Part shown: piece after piece, positions 18,875 through 27,273 of the stretch
How positions within the stretch are numbered: the stretch's first letter is position 1
Layout of the letters: the number at the start of each line of letters is the position of its first letter
Origin: Bacteroidota bacterium
Lineage (GTDB): Bacteria; Bacteroidota; Bacteroidia; AKYH767-A; 2013-40CM-41-45
Length of the DNA: 64,000 nt
Direction of reading: 5' to 3'
Assembly (NCBI GenBank): GCA_016708785.1
Contig: JADJFC010000002.1
Span: 248,001-312,000 of the forward strand
The notes under the pieces: model-generated
The model's input: the letters and a program-made list of their open reading frames with translations, nothing else
What the model was told of the DNA's origin: nothing
The model's database searches: none
Translations under genes and position numbers: made by a program

Positions 18875-18888
18875 ATGACTAACATCAT
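18875..18888. promoter_or_regulatory. CRP/FNR-type inverted repeat ATGAC-N4-ATCAT
   Basis: ATGAC TAAC ATCAT lies 71 bases upstream of the ccoS start in the 153-base gap after ccoI. It differs from the perfect site at 12035 by one half-site base. The spacing and position suit an activator site for the cbb3 oxidase transcript; the binding protein is inferred. Confidence 0.45.
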
Positions 18889-18959
18889 AATGACGATTGA
18901 CGCCTATCATTAGTATAATTGAATCCTAAAATTACTTTTATCGCAGAATTTTAACAGAA

Positions 18960-19133
18960 ATGAGTATCATTTTCCTCCTGATTTTTTTCAGTATGATTCT
19001 GGCCATCGCCTTCCTGATAGCATTTATCTGGAGCGTAAAAGATGGTCAGTTTGATGACGATTATACTCCTTCTGTGCGGATTCTTTTTGAAGATGAAAAA
19101 GTAACAAAACCGAATACAAACGAAGATCTATGA
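18960..19133 (+). CDS. ccoS: cbb3-type oxidase assembly protein CcoS
   Basis: 57 residues from ATG 18960. A single N-terminal membrane helix (IIFLLIFFSMILAIAFLIAF) is followed by WSVKDGQFDDDYTPSVRILF, the diagnostic CcoS signature. CcoS is needed for incorporating heme or copper cofactors during cbb3 oxidase assembly. Its TGA overlaps the ATG of ccoNO in an ATGA junction, and ccoI is just upstream, the usual ccoI-ccoS order. Confidence 0.92.
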   Translation: MSIIFLLIFFSMILAIAFLIAFIWSVKDGQFDDDYTPSVRILFEDEKVTKPNTNEDL

Positions 19134-21256
19134 ATACAGAAAAATTCAGCTACGATAATAAGATCGTCCGCAACTTTGCAGTGGCGACTGTTGTCTGGGG
19201 CGTTGTCGGAATGCTTGTCGGATTGATAGTAGCACTCCAGTTAACAAGCGCCAAATTTAATTTCGGACCAATCGGGAACTTTGGCCGATTAAGACCATTG
19301 CATACGAATGCAGTAATTTTTGCATTTGTGGGTAATGGTATTTTTATGGGAGTTTATTATTCGTTACAACGACTATTAAAAGCCCGGATGTTCAGTGATG
19401 CACTAAGTAAGATCCATTTCTGGGGTTGGCAGTTGATTATCGTCGCTGCTGCATTAACACTTCCACTTGGAATCACTACCAGTAAAGAGTATGCAGAACT
19501 TGAATGGCCAATTGATATCATGATCGCTTTGGTCTGGGTTATCTTCGGTGTGAATATGTTCGGGACCATAATTAAAAGACGAGAACGACATTTGTATGTT
19601 GCTATCTGGTTCTATATTGCTACAGTAGTTACTGTCGCAGTTTTACATATTGTAAACTCATTAGCTCTTCCGGTTTCATTATTTAAAAGCTATTCAATAT
19701 TCGCCGGTGTTCAGGATGCATTAGTGCAATGGTGGTATGGTCATAATGCTGTTGCATTTTTCCTTACAACTCCTTACCTGGGTTTGATGTACTACTTTGT
19801 TCCAAAAGCAGCTGATCGCCCTGTTTATTCCTATAAACTTTCCATCATCCATTTCTGGGCTCTCATATTTCTTTACATCTGGGCCGGTCCTCACCATTTA
19901 CTTTATTCTTCACTACCTGATTGGGCTCAATCACTGGGTGTCGTATTCAGTATTATGCTCATCGCTCCTTCTTGGGGTGGTATGATCAATGGATTGCTCA
20001 CGCTTCGTGGAGCTTGGGATAAAGTTCGCGAAAGCACTGTACTGAAATTCATGGTGGTTGCCGTTACTGCTTACGGTATGTCCACTTTTGAAGGTCCAAT
20101 GCTTTCCTTGAAAAGCGTAAATGCAATTTCTCACTTCACTGATTGGATAATTGCTCACGTTCACGTTGGTGGATTAGGTTGGAATGGTATGTTGACATTT
20201 GGTATCCTGTATTGGTTAATACCACGAATGTATAATGTAAATATATTCTCGAAAAAACTGGCAAACTTCCATTTCTGGATTGCTACGCTTGGAATTATCT
20301 TTTATGCAGTTCCATTGTACTGGGCAGGTTTCACTCAATCATTAATGTGGAAAGATTTTACTTCTGAAGGTGTTCTTAAATATCCAAACTTCCTTGAAAC
20401 AGTTGTTCAAATCGTTCCAATGTATCGTCTACGCGCCTTCGGTGGTTCCTTATACCTCATCGGTGCACTTGTAATGGTTTACAACTTATGGAAAACAGCG
20501 GCTGCAGGAAAATTCGTTGCTAACGAAGAAACATCTGCGCCCGCTCTTGAAAAATTAACGGTTGAACCGAAAGGTCACTGGCACCGTTGGATTGAAAGAC
20601 GTCCGGTTCAAATGTTATTATTAAGTCTTGTGATGATCTTAATTGGTGGTATGATTGAAATTATTCCAATGCTAACTATTAAATCAAATATTCCAACCAT
20701 CAGTAGTGTTAAACCATACACACCCCTCGAATTGCAGGGAAGAGATATTTACGTTCGTGAAGGTTGTTACACTTGCCACTCGCAAATGATCAGACCTTTC
20801 CGAAGCGAAACGGAACGTTATGGTGAATATTCAAAAGCAGGTGAATTTGTTTATGATCATCCTTTCCAATGGGGCTCTAAACGAACCGGTCCGGATTTAG
20901 CACGTGAAGGTTCAAAATACCCTAACTCCTGGCATTATAACCACATGTTGGATCCGACTACCATGTCGCCGGGTTCTATCATGCCTGCATATGATTTCCT
21001 TATCAACGATGATCTGGATACTTCATTAACTGCAGCTAAAATAAATGTGATGCGAAAACTTGGTGTTCCATACGATAACGATTTCGATAAAATCGCAAAT
21101 CGTGAACTTATGAAACAAGCGAATCTTATCACAGCAGACCTTGCAACTGCAGGTATCAAAGTCGCTCCTAACAAAGAAATCATAGCCATGATTGCCTACT
21201 TGCAACGTTTAGGTATCGATATCAAAGGCGAAAAAGTGTCTTCAACAAATAATTAA
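19130..21256 (+). CDS. ccoNO: cbb3-type cytochrome c oxidase, fused subunits I and II (CcoN-CcoO)
   Basis: 708 residues joining the 12-helix catalytic subunit to the mono-heme subunit, an arrangement common in Bacteroidota. The CcoN part (residues 1 to about 480) shows heme and copper ligands in RPLHTNAVIFAFVGNG, HNAVAFFLTTPYLG and IIAHVHVGGLGWNG. The CcoO part starts after a further helix (MLLLSLVMILIGGMIE) and has one heme c motif, CYTCHSQMIRPF, near residue 545, with a distal methionine in the SIMPAYDFL segment. It reduces oxygen to water at high affinity and pumps protons in the inner membrane. The start overlaps ccoS; ccoQ follows 13 bases later. Confidence 0.96.
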   Translation: MNTEKFSYDNKIVRNFAVATVVWGVVGMLVGLIVALQLTSAKFNFGPIGNFGRLRPLHTNAVIFAFVGNGIFMGVYYSLQRLLKARMFSDALSKIHFWGWQLIIVAAALTLPLGITTSKEYAELEWPIDIMIALVWVIFGVNMFGTIIKRRERHLYVAIWFYIATVVTVAVLHIVNSLALPVSLFKSYSIFAGVQDALVQWWYGHNAVAFFLTTPYLGLMYYFVPKAADRPVYSYKLSIIHFWALIFLYIWAGPHHLLYSSLPDWAQSLGVVFSIMLIAPSWGGMINGLLTLRGAWDKVRESTVLKFMVVAVTAYGMSTFEGPMLSLKSVNAISHFTDWIIAHVHVGGLGWNGMLTFGILYWLIPRMYNVNIFSKKLANFHFWIATLGIIFYAVPLYWAGFTQSLMWKDFTSEGVLKYPNFLETVVQIVPMYRLRAFGGSLYLIGALVMVYNLWKTAAAGKFVANEETSAPALEKLTVEPKGHWHRWIERRPVQMLLLSLVMILIGGMIEIIPMLTIKSNIPTISSVKPYTPLELQGRDIYVREGCYTCHSQMIRPFRSETERYGEYSKAGEFVYDHPFQWGSKRTGPDLAREGSKYPNSWHYNHMLDPTTMSPGSIMPAYDFLINDDLDTSLTAAKINVMRKLGVPYDNDFDKIANRELMKQANLITADLATAGIKVAPNKEIIAMIAYLQRLGIDIKGEKVSSTNN

Positions 21257-21269
21257 AAAAACGATAATC

Positions 21270-21461
21270 ATGTTTAAAAATTATTTCAAAGGAATAGAAG
21301 GGATAGCAACTTATCCAATGTTCTCACTTCTGGTGTTCTTTATCTTCTTCATTGCTGTATTTGTATGGGCAATCAGAACTGATAAAGCTAGTCTGGAACA
21401 TGTAAGTAGAATTCCATTGGAGTCTGACGAAAACCCTAATCCAAATTCAAAATTATCATAA
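21270..21461 (+). CDS. ccoQ: cbb3-type oxidase small subunit CcoQ/FixQ-like
   Basis: 63 residues with one membrane helix (FSLLVFFIFFIAVFVWAI) and a short polar C-terminus. No catalytic motif. Identity rests on size, topology and position between ccoNO and ccoP, the standard slot for CcoQ, which stabilises the oxidase. The gene ends one base before the ccoP start. Confidence 0.75.
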   Translation: MFKNYFKGIEGIATYPMFSLLVFFIFFIAVFVWAIRTDKASLEHVSRIPLESDENPNPNSKLS

Positions 21462-21462
21462 T

Positions 21463-22449
21463 ATGAAAAGGCTTAAAAATAATTTGAAGTCAATTGGCGG
21501 GGTTTTTACCTTACTGTTACTTCAACTCAATACATTTGGTCAGGATGTTGCTGCAGATGCGACAAAACCTGAAACGATTCAAATTCCCGAAGTTTTGTTT
21601 GATCCAATAACTTATCTCTGGATTCTATTAGGTAGCATCGTTCTTCTGACAATTTATACTATGTCGCATACGATCAAGGCACTCTCCAAGGTGATTGAAG
21701 GCCGTGTCGCAAATGTACCTGAAGAGTCAGAAGAAGCAGTAGGGATGCAAGCTGCAATTAAAACTTCATTGTACAAACGTATAATGCACAGTTTGGTAAA
21801 AACCGTTCCAATTGAAAAGGAAAAGGATGTAATGCTGGACCACAATTATGACGGTATTCAGGAACTTGATAACCAACTTCCTCCTTGGTGGAAATACGGT
21901 TTCTATTTAACAATTGTATTTGCTTTTGTTTACCTGATCAATTTCCATGTATCCGGTTCCGGAAAGTTGCAAATAGCAGAATATAACGAGGAAATGAAAA
22001 ATGCTGAATTGGCTACAAAGAAGCGAATGGAGAATAGTACAAATAATATCAATGCTGCTTCTGTTACGATTTTGACTGAAGCCGGTTCTTTGGCTTCCGG
22101 AAAAGAGATCTATGTAAAAAATTGTGTTGCTTGTCATGGTGATTTGGGACAAGGAAATGTAGGTCCTAATTTGACGGATGAATTCTGGATCCACGGCGGA
22201 GGTATTAAAAATATTTTTAATACAATTGTTGTCGGTGTCCCATCAAAAGGAATGATCAGTTGGAAGTCTCAGTTAACTCCAAAAGCTACTCAAGAGGTCG
22301 CTAGCTATATTCTTACCCTTCAAGGTACGAATCCGGCAGGAGCAAAAGAAGCACAAGGTGAAAAGTGGGTTGAGGTTGTTGATAGCACTACTATAGCGGC
22401 TGACACAACAAAAGTAGATAGTGTGAGTTCTGTTGCATCTAGCAAATAA
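21463..22449 (+). CDS. ccoP: cbb3-type cytochrome c oxidase subunit III (CcoP), single heme c
   Basis: 328 residues. A putative signal or membrane segment (residues 10-25) and a second helix (ITYLWILLGSIVLLTIYTM) are followed by the FixP N-terminal domain (LPPWWKYGFYLTIVFAFVYL) and one cytochrome c domain with CVACH (Cys about 221 and 224, His 225) and a probable axial methionine in SKGMISWKS. Many proteobacterial CcoP proteins carry two hemes; only one CXXCH is present here, as in other Bacteroidota. The 25-residue Thr/Ser/Val tail is low complexity. It passes electrons to the CcoO part of the complex. It lies between ccoQ and ccoG with gaps of one and five bases. Confidence 0.92.
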   Translation: MKRLKNNLKSIGGVFTLLLLQLNTFGQDVAADATKPETIQIPEVLFDPITYLWILLGSIVLLTIYTMSHTIKALSKVIEGRVANVPEESEEAVGMQAAIKTSLYKRIMHSLVKTVPIEKEKDVMLDHNYDGIQELDNQLPPWWKYGFYLTIVFAFVYLINFHVSGSGKLQIAEYNEEMKNAELATKKRMENSTNNINAASVTILTEAGSLASGKEIYVKNCVACHGDLGQGNVGPNLTDEFWIHGGGIKNIFNTIVVGVPSKGMISWKSQLTPKATQEVASYILTLQGTNPAGAKEAQGEKWVEVVDSTTIAADTTKVDSVSSVASSK

Positions 22450-22454
22450 AAATT

Positions 22455-23858
22455 ATGAATAATAATGCCAAGGATGAATCCTTCCGTGATAGTATCGCTA
22501 CAATAGACGAAGAGGGGAAGCGGGCATGGATTTATCCTAAAAAACCGAAAGGGAAATTATATAATAAGAGAACAATAGTCAGTATAATCCTACTGACTCT
22601 TCTCTTTTCCGGACCTTTCATGAAATGGAATGGACATGCTATGTTTTTGTTCAATGTCATCGAAAGAAAGTTCATCTTATTCGGAATCCCTTTTTGGCCA
22701 CAAGACTTTTTTCTTTTCGTCCTTGCCATGCTTACGTTTTTTGTATTCATCATCTTATTCACCGTTGTATTCGGTCGGGTTTGGTGCGGATGGGCTTGTC
22801 CTCAAACTATTTTCATGGAAATGGTTTTCAGAAAGATCGAATATTTTATTGAAGGTGATTCAACACAACAGAAATTGCTTCATAAGGCTCCATGGAATGC
22901 TGAAAAGATCCGAAAAAAATTAACCAAACACAGCATCTTCTTTGTCTTGGCATTCATTATTGCAAATACTTTTTTAGCTTACATTATTGGCGTTGATCAG
23001 ATGAAGCTTCTTGTGACTGAAGGCCCTGCAATTCATTTTGTAGGCTTTGGAGCATTGGTTGTTTTCACAGCTGTATTTTATGGCGTATATGCTCGCTTCA
23101 GAGAACAAGCTTGTATAGTGGTTTGCCCTTATGGTCGGTTGCAAGGCGTACTCCTTGATAGAAATTCAGTTGTAATCGCCTATGATTACTCTCGCGGAGA
23201 ACCTCGCGGTAAATTTCATAAAGAGGAGGAGAAACGCACTAATGGCGATTGTATTGACTGTCACCAATGTGTTAGTGTTTGCCCTACAGGTATCGATATT
23301 AGGAACGGTACGCAATTGGAATGCGTAAATTGTTCTGCTTGTATCGATGCTTGTAATACTATTATGGATAAAGTGAATTTGCCGCAAGGTCTAATTCGGT
23401 ATACGAGTGAAAATAGTATTGCTGATAAAAAGAAGTTCAAGATCACTACGCGGATAATTGGGTATGCTATTGTTCTTTTATTATTATTAACTTCTTTGGT
23501 GGTACTGCTTTCTCTACGAACTGATGTAGAATCTACGATCTTGAGAACGCCAGGTCAACTTTATCAAACTGTCGACAGCGTTCACGTAAGTAACTTGTAC
23601 AATATTCAACTGGTAAATAAAACATTCGAAGACCTCGAAATTCGAATCGTTCTTGATAAACCGGAAGGCGAAATCAAATTTGTAGGTAATTCTATTGGTA
23701 CATTGAAGAAAGATGGAATGATCGAAGGTGTGTTCTTTGTAATCTTGCCAACGAAATCCCTCACTAGTATCAAAACAACTATCTATCTGAATGTGATTTC
23801 AGGTGACAAAGTAGTAAGCCATATAAAAACTAATTTCCTCGGGCCTTCACAATATTAA
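22455..23858 (+). CDS. ccoG: Cytochrome c oxidase accessory protein CcoG (RdxA/FixG), polyferredoxin
   Basis: 467 residues. Membrane helices lie around residues 35-55, 75-100, 155-175 and 190-210, with CGWACPQTIFMEMVF in between. A ferredoxin-like domain near 265-300 carries two 4Fe-4S sets (CIDCHQCVSVCP and CVNCSACIDACN). A further helix (about 335-355) leads to a C-terminal immunoglobulin-like FixG domain. CcoG takes part in copper handling, probably Cu(II) reduction, for cbb3 oxidase maturation. Five bases separate it from ccoP and eleven from fixH, so it belongs to the same operon. Confidence 0.94.
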   Translation: MNNNAKDESFRDSIATIDEEGKRAWIYPKKPKGKLYNKRTIVSIILLTLLFSGPFMKWNGHAMFLFNVIERKFILFGIPFWPQDFFLFVLAMLTFFVFIILFTVVFGRVWCGWACPQTIFMEMVFRKIEYFIEGDSTQQKLLHKAPWNAEKIRKKLTKHSIFFVLAFIIANTFLAYIIGVDQMKLLVTEGPAIHFVGFGALVVFTAVFYGVYARFREQACIVVCPYGRLQGVLLDRNSVVIAYDYSRGEPRGKFHKEEEKRTNGDCIDCHQCVSVCPTGIDIRNGTQLECVNCSACIDACNTIMDKVNLPQGLIRYTSENSIADKKKFKITTRIIGYAIVLLLLLTSLVVLLSLRTDVESTILRTPGQLYQTVDSVHVSNLYNIQLVNKTFEDLEIRIVLDKPEGEIKFVGNSIGTLKKDGMIEGVFFVILPTKSLTSIKTTIYLNVISGDKVVSHIKTNFLGPSQY

Positions 23859-23869
23859 AGACAGACACT

Positions 23870-24319
23870 ATGAAACTTAAATTCAATTGGGGTACTGGCA
23901 TTGTTATTTTCATTGGACTGTTTATGACGTTCATGATTACACTAGTGTATAAGTGCGCAGAGCAGACTGTTGATCTTGTCAGCGCAGACTATTATGATAA
24001 AGAAATCCAGTTTCAAAAGCAGATCAATCGCATCAATAATTCGGCTGCTCTTGAATCTCAAATTGTTGTTACTGCTGAAAATGGAGCAGTCAATGTGCAA
24101 TTTCCTGAATTATTCAAGGGTATAAAGCTACTTGGCAATATCACCTTCTTTAAACCCGATAATGCAGCACATGATTTTGAAATTCCCATCAACCTCGATG
24201 GTGAACTTTTACAAAGTATCCCTTCTGCAAAACTGGCATCCGGTCGGTGGAATGTAAAAGTGAACTATAATGACGGTGACAAAGAATATTATGCGGAAGA
24301 TAAAATTAATTTGAATTAA
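23870..24319 (+). CDS. fixH: FixH family protein, cbb3 oxidase assembly
   Basis: 149 residues: one N-terminal membrane helix (GIVIFIGLFMTFMITLVYK), then the FixH signature VDLVSADYYDKEIQFQKQI, then an exported beta-sandwich-like domain. FixH/CcoH is needed for stable cbb3 oxidase assembly together with CcoI and CcoG. Position directly after ccoG agrees. Confidence 0.88.
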   Translation: MKLKFNWGTGIVIFIGLFMTFMITLVYKCAEQTVDLVSADYYDKEIQFQKQINRINNSAALESQIVVTAENGAVNVQFPELFKGIKLLGNITFFKPDNAAHDFEIPINLDGELLQSIPSAKLASGRWNVKVNYNDGDKEYYAEDKINLN

Positions 24320-24329
24320 TTAAATTAAA

Positions 24330-24989
24330 ATGTGGATCCTGACAGCATTTCTTTTTGGTTTCATGGGTAGCTTTCACTGCGCAGGAATGTGTGGTCCAAT
24401 TGCTTTGACCTTGCCTAAGAAAGCAACAGGAACTGCTTTAGAAGGGAAGATCTTCTATAATGTCGGAAGAATAATTACATATTCAATTCTCGGTGCTATA
24501 ATCGGTTTATTTGGGCGGTCATTAATGCTTGCAGGTTTTCAAAAAACCGTTTCCATTGTTTCAGGAATTTCAATTGTCTTGATTGCAGGACTTCCATTAA
24601 TCAGCAGAAAGATTCAACCATTCAATGGAATTTTGTATAAATTGACGGCAACGATAAAAAAGATCTTCAGAAAATTACTGAGTTCTGATTCGAGATATTC
24701 TTTGCTTGCTATTGGTCTGGCAAATGGAATTCTCCCATGTGGGTTTGTTTATCTGGCACTTGGTGCGTCTTTGGCAATGGGTAGCATAGGAGGGAGTATG
24801 GGTTACATGGCTCTCTTCGGACTAGGCACAGCGCCAATGATGCTCTTCCTTGCTTTAAGTGGGCAAATGCTGAATTTTAAATTTCAGCGATATATTCGAA
24901 TTGCTGTTCCTTACATCGCACTTGTTATGGGTGCATTGTTGATCTTCAGAGGAATTACGTACGTCCCACAATCGTGCTGTAGCCATTGA
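24330..24989 (+). CDS. Sulfite exporter TauE/SafE-like (UreH/DsbD-type) membrane protein in the cco operon
   Basis: 219 residues with six hydrophobic segments. The first helix contains the conserved FGFMGSFHCAGMCGPIAL motif with two cysteines; helix 4 has LANGILPCGFVYLALG, with another conserved cysteine and proline. This is the DsbD_2/UreH-type transmembrane family, which in cco operons is thought to help metal or redox delivery for oxidase maturation. It ends in Cys-Cys-Ser-His, a possible metal ligand. It follows fixH by ten bases and closes the cco transcript. The exact substrate (copper, electrons) is not determined by sequence. Confidence 0.8.
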   Translation: MWILTAFLFGFMGSFHCAGMCGPIALTLPKKATGTALEGKIFYNVGRIITYSILGAIIGLFGRSLMLAGFQKTVSIVSGISIVLIAGLPLISRKIQPFNGILYKLTATIKKIFRKLLSSDSRYSLLAIGLANGILPCGFVYLALGASLAMGSIGGSMGYMALFGLGTAPMMLFLALSGQMLNFKFQRYIRIAVPYIALVMGALLIFRGITYVPQSCCSH

Positions 24990-25054
24990 AATTTGAGAAA
25001 GACCCTCTCCCCGGGATTTATATTTTTTTGTAGCTTTGGATAAATCTATTTTGA

Positions 25055-25468
25055 ATGGAAAACCTTGACATCATATCACTTCTTCTCCGACTTGTAACAG
25101 GAATGCTCTTTTTCTTTCAGGGGTACGATAAAATATTCAAAGTAAAGATCGACAATGTTGCCCGCACTTTTGATGATCCAATGAATCCTCCTGTCTGGCC
25201 AAAACCACTTTTAAAACCAATGATAATGCTATCGTCTTTTGCAGAAATGTTTGGCGGAATATTTTTATTCTTAGGACTCTTTAAATTCGTTACTCTTTCA
25301 ATTCTATCTTTTGATCTGCTTTTCGTTGTTTTTACTTTCTCTTCTATAAAAGCAATGTGGGATATGCAATACTTCTTCCCGCGCTTTTTATTCATCTTAT
25401 TTATTTGGGCAATTCCTTTTTCCGCGGATATTTATAATCTCGATAAGATTCTTGGAATTAATTTTTGA
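25055..25468 (+). CDS. DoxX family membrane protein
   Basis: 137 residues with four predicted helices. The N-terminus LLLRLVTGMLFFFQGYDKIF is the DoxX start, and FAEMFGGIFLFLGLF is the second conserved helix. DoxX-like proteins are small inner-membrane proteins linked to redox and quinone processes; the specific role here is unknown. A perfect Bacteroidota -7 hexamer pattern (TAGCTTTG, TAnnTTTG) lies at 25031-25038, 17 bases before the start, but no -33 TTTG is at the right distance, so the gene may have its own weak promoter. A large perfect inverted repeat follows it. Confidence 0.8.
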   Translation: MENLDIISLLLRLVTGMLFFFQGYDKIFKVKIDNVARTFDDPMNPPVWPKPLLKPMIMLSSFAEMFGGIFLFLGLFKFVTLSILSFDLLFVVFTFSSIKAMWDMQYFFPRFLFILFIWAIPFSADIYNLDKILGINF

Positions 25469-25545
25469 GCATATTACTATGCAGTGATACAAAGGAACGT
25501 TTAGAAAACAATTATTGAAAAATTGAATTTAATACATCTGCGGAT

Positions 25546-25625
25546 ATTCTGCGTATTCTGCGAAAATCTGCGGGAAAAAATTTCTGTGTGTTTTCTCCCG
25601 CAGATTTTCGCAGAATACGCAGAAT
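25546..25625. repeat. Long inverted repeat: 30-bp perfect arms, 20-base loop
   Basis: The 30 bases at 25546-25575 are the exact reverse complement of 25596-25625. Outside these the flanks still pair partly (ATCTGCGG against CCGCAGAT). The arms are themselves built of repeated TTCTGCG/ATCTGCG units. The element sits between the convergent DoxX and YceI genes. It lacks a clean T-run, so it is either an extended bidirectional terminator or a REP-like mobile palindrome. Confidence 0.9.
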
Positions 25626-25758
25626 AACCGCAGATTAAATTCCTCAATGTCTTTTCAAATACCCATCCGACTAACAAATTACGACAAACAAAAAACCCTC
25701 ACGACATCTCTGCCGGAAGGGTCAAACCACATGAACACCTAATTTATAAACCCTGTCT

Positions 25759-26325
25759 TTATTTAGCAGCCATCGGCTGGAATGTCAAGTCAACAGAAAT
25801 CTTTGCTTCTTTTGATACTTTGTCTTGTACAACTGTTGGTACATCGATTTTGAAATCTGAAAGCAATAATTTAAATTCTGATTTTGCTGCTGTGATCGCT
25901 CCGCCTTTAACGGTAATCGTTCCGGGAGCAGTAACTTCTTTTGTCTCACCGTGAAGAGTCATCTGGCCCTTAACTGTTGCCGGATAAGTTCCGTCCTTGC
26001 TCAAATTGATACTGCTCATATTTGTAATGTTACCTTTGAAAGTCGCTTTTGGAAATTTATCTGACTCTACATAATTCTCATTAAAATGTTCTTGCATCAG
26101 TGATTTTTCAAATACAAATGCTTTCATCAATAATGCAAACTCAATCGCTCCTGTAGAAGCATCGATAACACTGGTAGCTTTATCATTAGTTCCATCAATT
26201 TTCTCCGGAGATGATGGTGTTGTACAATCAAAATAGATCTTGCCGTTTTTAGTAAGAAATCTCCCCTGACCAAATGTTGCTGTTGTTGTAACCGCTAATG
26301 CAATTACGAATAATATTTTTTTCAT
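25759..26325 (-). CDS. YceI family periplasmic protein
   Basis: 188 residues with a signal peptide (MKKILFVIALAVTTTATFGQ). The YceI/lipocalin-like barrel is recognised by EHFNENYVESDKFPKATF, MTLHGETKEV and LLSDFKIDVPTVVQDKVSK. Known YceI structures bind long isoprenoid chains such as polyprenyl or quinone tails. It is clearly a paralogue of the YceI domain at 31702-32313 (shared QEHFNE..ES.KFP.ATF). It is the last of four small exported-protein genes on the minus strand (cytochrome-like lipoproteins, OB-fold protein, YceI), 51 bases after the OB-fold gene. A quinone-related electron-transfer role is an inference. Confidence 0.9.
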   Translation of the reverse strand: MKKILFVIALAVTTTATFGQGRFLTKNGKIYFDCTTPSSPEKIDGTNDKATSVIDASTGAIEFALLMKAFVFEKSLMQEHFNENYVESDKFPKATFKGNITNMSSINLSKDGTYPATVKGQMTLHGETKEVTAPGTITVKGGAITAAKSEFKLLLSDFKIDVPTVVQDKVSKEAKISVDLTFQPMAAK

Positions 26326-26376
26326 AGTTTATTACTTATTTTGTTTGGTTCTTTTTCTTTAATTATTCATTATTCA

Positions 26377-26799
26377 TTATTGATTGTTGTCAACTACCAC
26401 ACAGTCAACCATCACCACGTCCATCAAAATACCTGTGCAAATTCCCTTGATCTTTACTTCCTGACCTTCAGCAAGTGTTGCAGCTTTTAATTGTGCTGCC
26501 GGTTCAAATACACATCCGATGCCTGCAATGTCTTCACCTTGTAAAGTGACGTTCAATTTGCCTAATTCGTCTTTTGTTTTTTCCGATACGATACCGGTCA
26601 CTTCAACAACTTTTCCATTGAATTTCTGATTAGCAGAATTTTCATCCTTTTCATATTCACCTATAATTGCTGTTGATTGTAATTGAAAATCAGGTTCCAC
26701 TTTTGCCACACTCTGACGCGGTTTGTTGAACAAGTAAAAGCCGTAGGATACGCCGGCAACTATCATGATACCAAGCGCAAGGAATATTTTCTTTTTCAT
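26377..26799 (-). CDS. OB-fold (tRNA_anti-like) exported or membrane-anchored protein
   Basis: 140 residues. One N-terminal hydrophobic segment (IFLALGIMIVAGVSYGFYLF) is followed by NKPRQSVAKVEPDF and an OB-fold domain with FNGKVVEVTGIVSE, GEDIAGIGCVF and EGQEVKIKGICTGI, typical of the tRNA_anti-like family of Bacteroidota. Despite the family name there is no evidence for nucleic-acid binding outside the cytoplasm. Two conserved cysteines (GCVF, GIC) and a third near the end (DCVV) stand out. It lies between cytochrome-like lipoproteins and a YceI gene. Confidence 0.75.
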   Translation of the reverse strand: MKKKIFLALGIMIVAGVSYGFYLFNKPRQSVAKVEPDFQLQSTAIIGEYEKDENSANQKFNGKVVEVTGIVSEKTKDELGKLNVTLQGEDIAGIGCVFEPAAQLKAATLAEGQEVKIKGICTGILMDVVMVDCVVVDNNQ

Positions 26800-26892
26800 G
26801 GATACAAATTTATGGTTGAATTCTGGATTAATATTGTTCTAAACTTTATTCTTTACTCTTTATTCTGTAAGTCTCAGATTCTTCATCTAATT

Positions 26893-27270
26893 TTAATTAT
26901 TTAAGGATCCTTCTCTTACCCATTTATTTATGAGCTGCAGATTACAACTGCTTAATTTAGGCGCATTTTGAGGCATCGCACGAAACCCGGCAGTATGATT
27001 TACACTTCCAACTAACGTACCATTATCTGCAATTCGTTTAACTTCCTGATACGTATCTGTTATTATTCCTCCTGATGCTGATCCTGTACTGTGGCATGAA
27101 TTACAACTGTTTTGCATTATTGCCATGATCTGAGTTGAATATTGTGCAACAGTTGTATCACATGCTTGCGATGCTGATTCAGGATGTAATTCTTCCTGGA
27201 TATCATAATAGCAAGATGTCAAACTAAAGACACTCAAGCAAACAACTATCGTTCTAAACATGTTTTTCAT
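26893..27270 (-). CDS. Cytochrome-c-like lipoprotein, one CXXCH
   Basis: 125 residues. The signal peptide ends in a lipobox (SLTSCYYD), so the mature protein is likely a lipoprotein. One heme c motif, NSCNSCHSTG, is followed by GTLVGSVNHTAGFRAMPQNA, whose Met in AMP is a good distal heme ligand, and by SSCNLQLINKWVREGSLNN. The same pattern forms the second half of the next upstream gene, so the two arose by duplication. It lies three bases after that gene. Probably an extracytoplasmic electron carrier, but the family (planctomycete-type cytochrome C-like) includes poorly studied members. Confidence 0.78.
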   Translation of the reverse strand: MKNMFRTIVVCLSVFSLTSCYYDIQEELHPESASQACDTTVAQYSTQIMAIMQNSCNSCHSTGSASGGIITDTYQEVKRIADNGTLVGSVNHTAGFRAMPQNAPKLSSCNLQLINKWVREGSLNN

Positions 27271-27273
27271 AGG

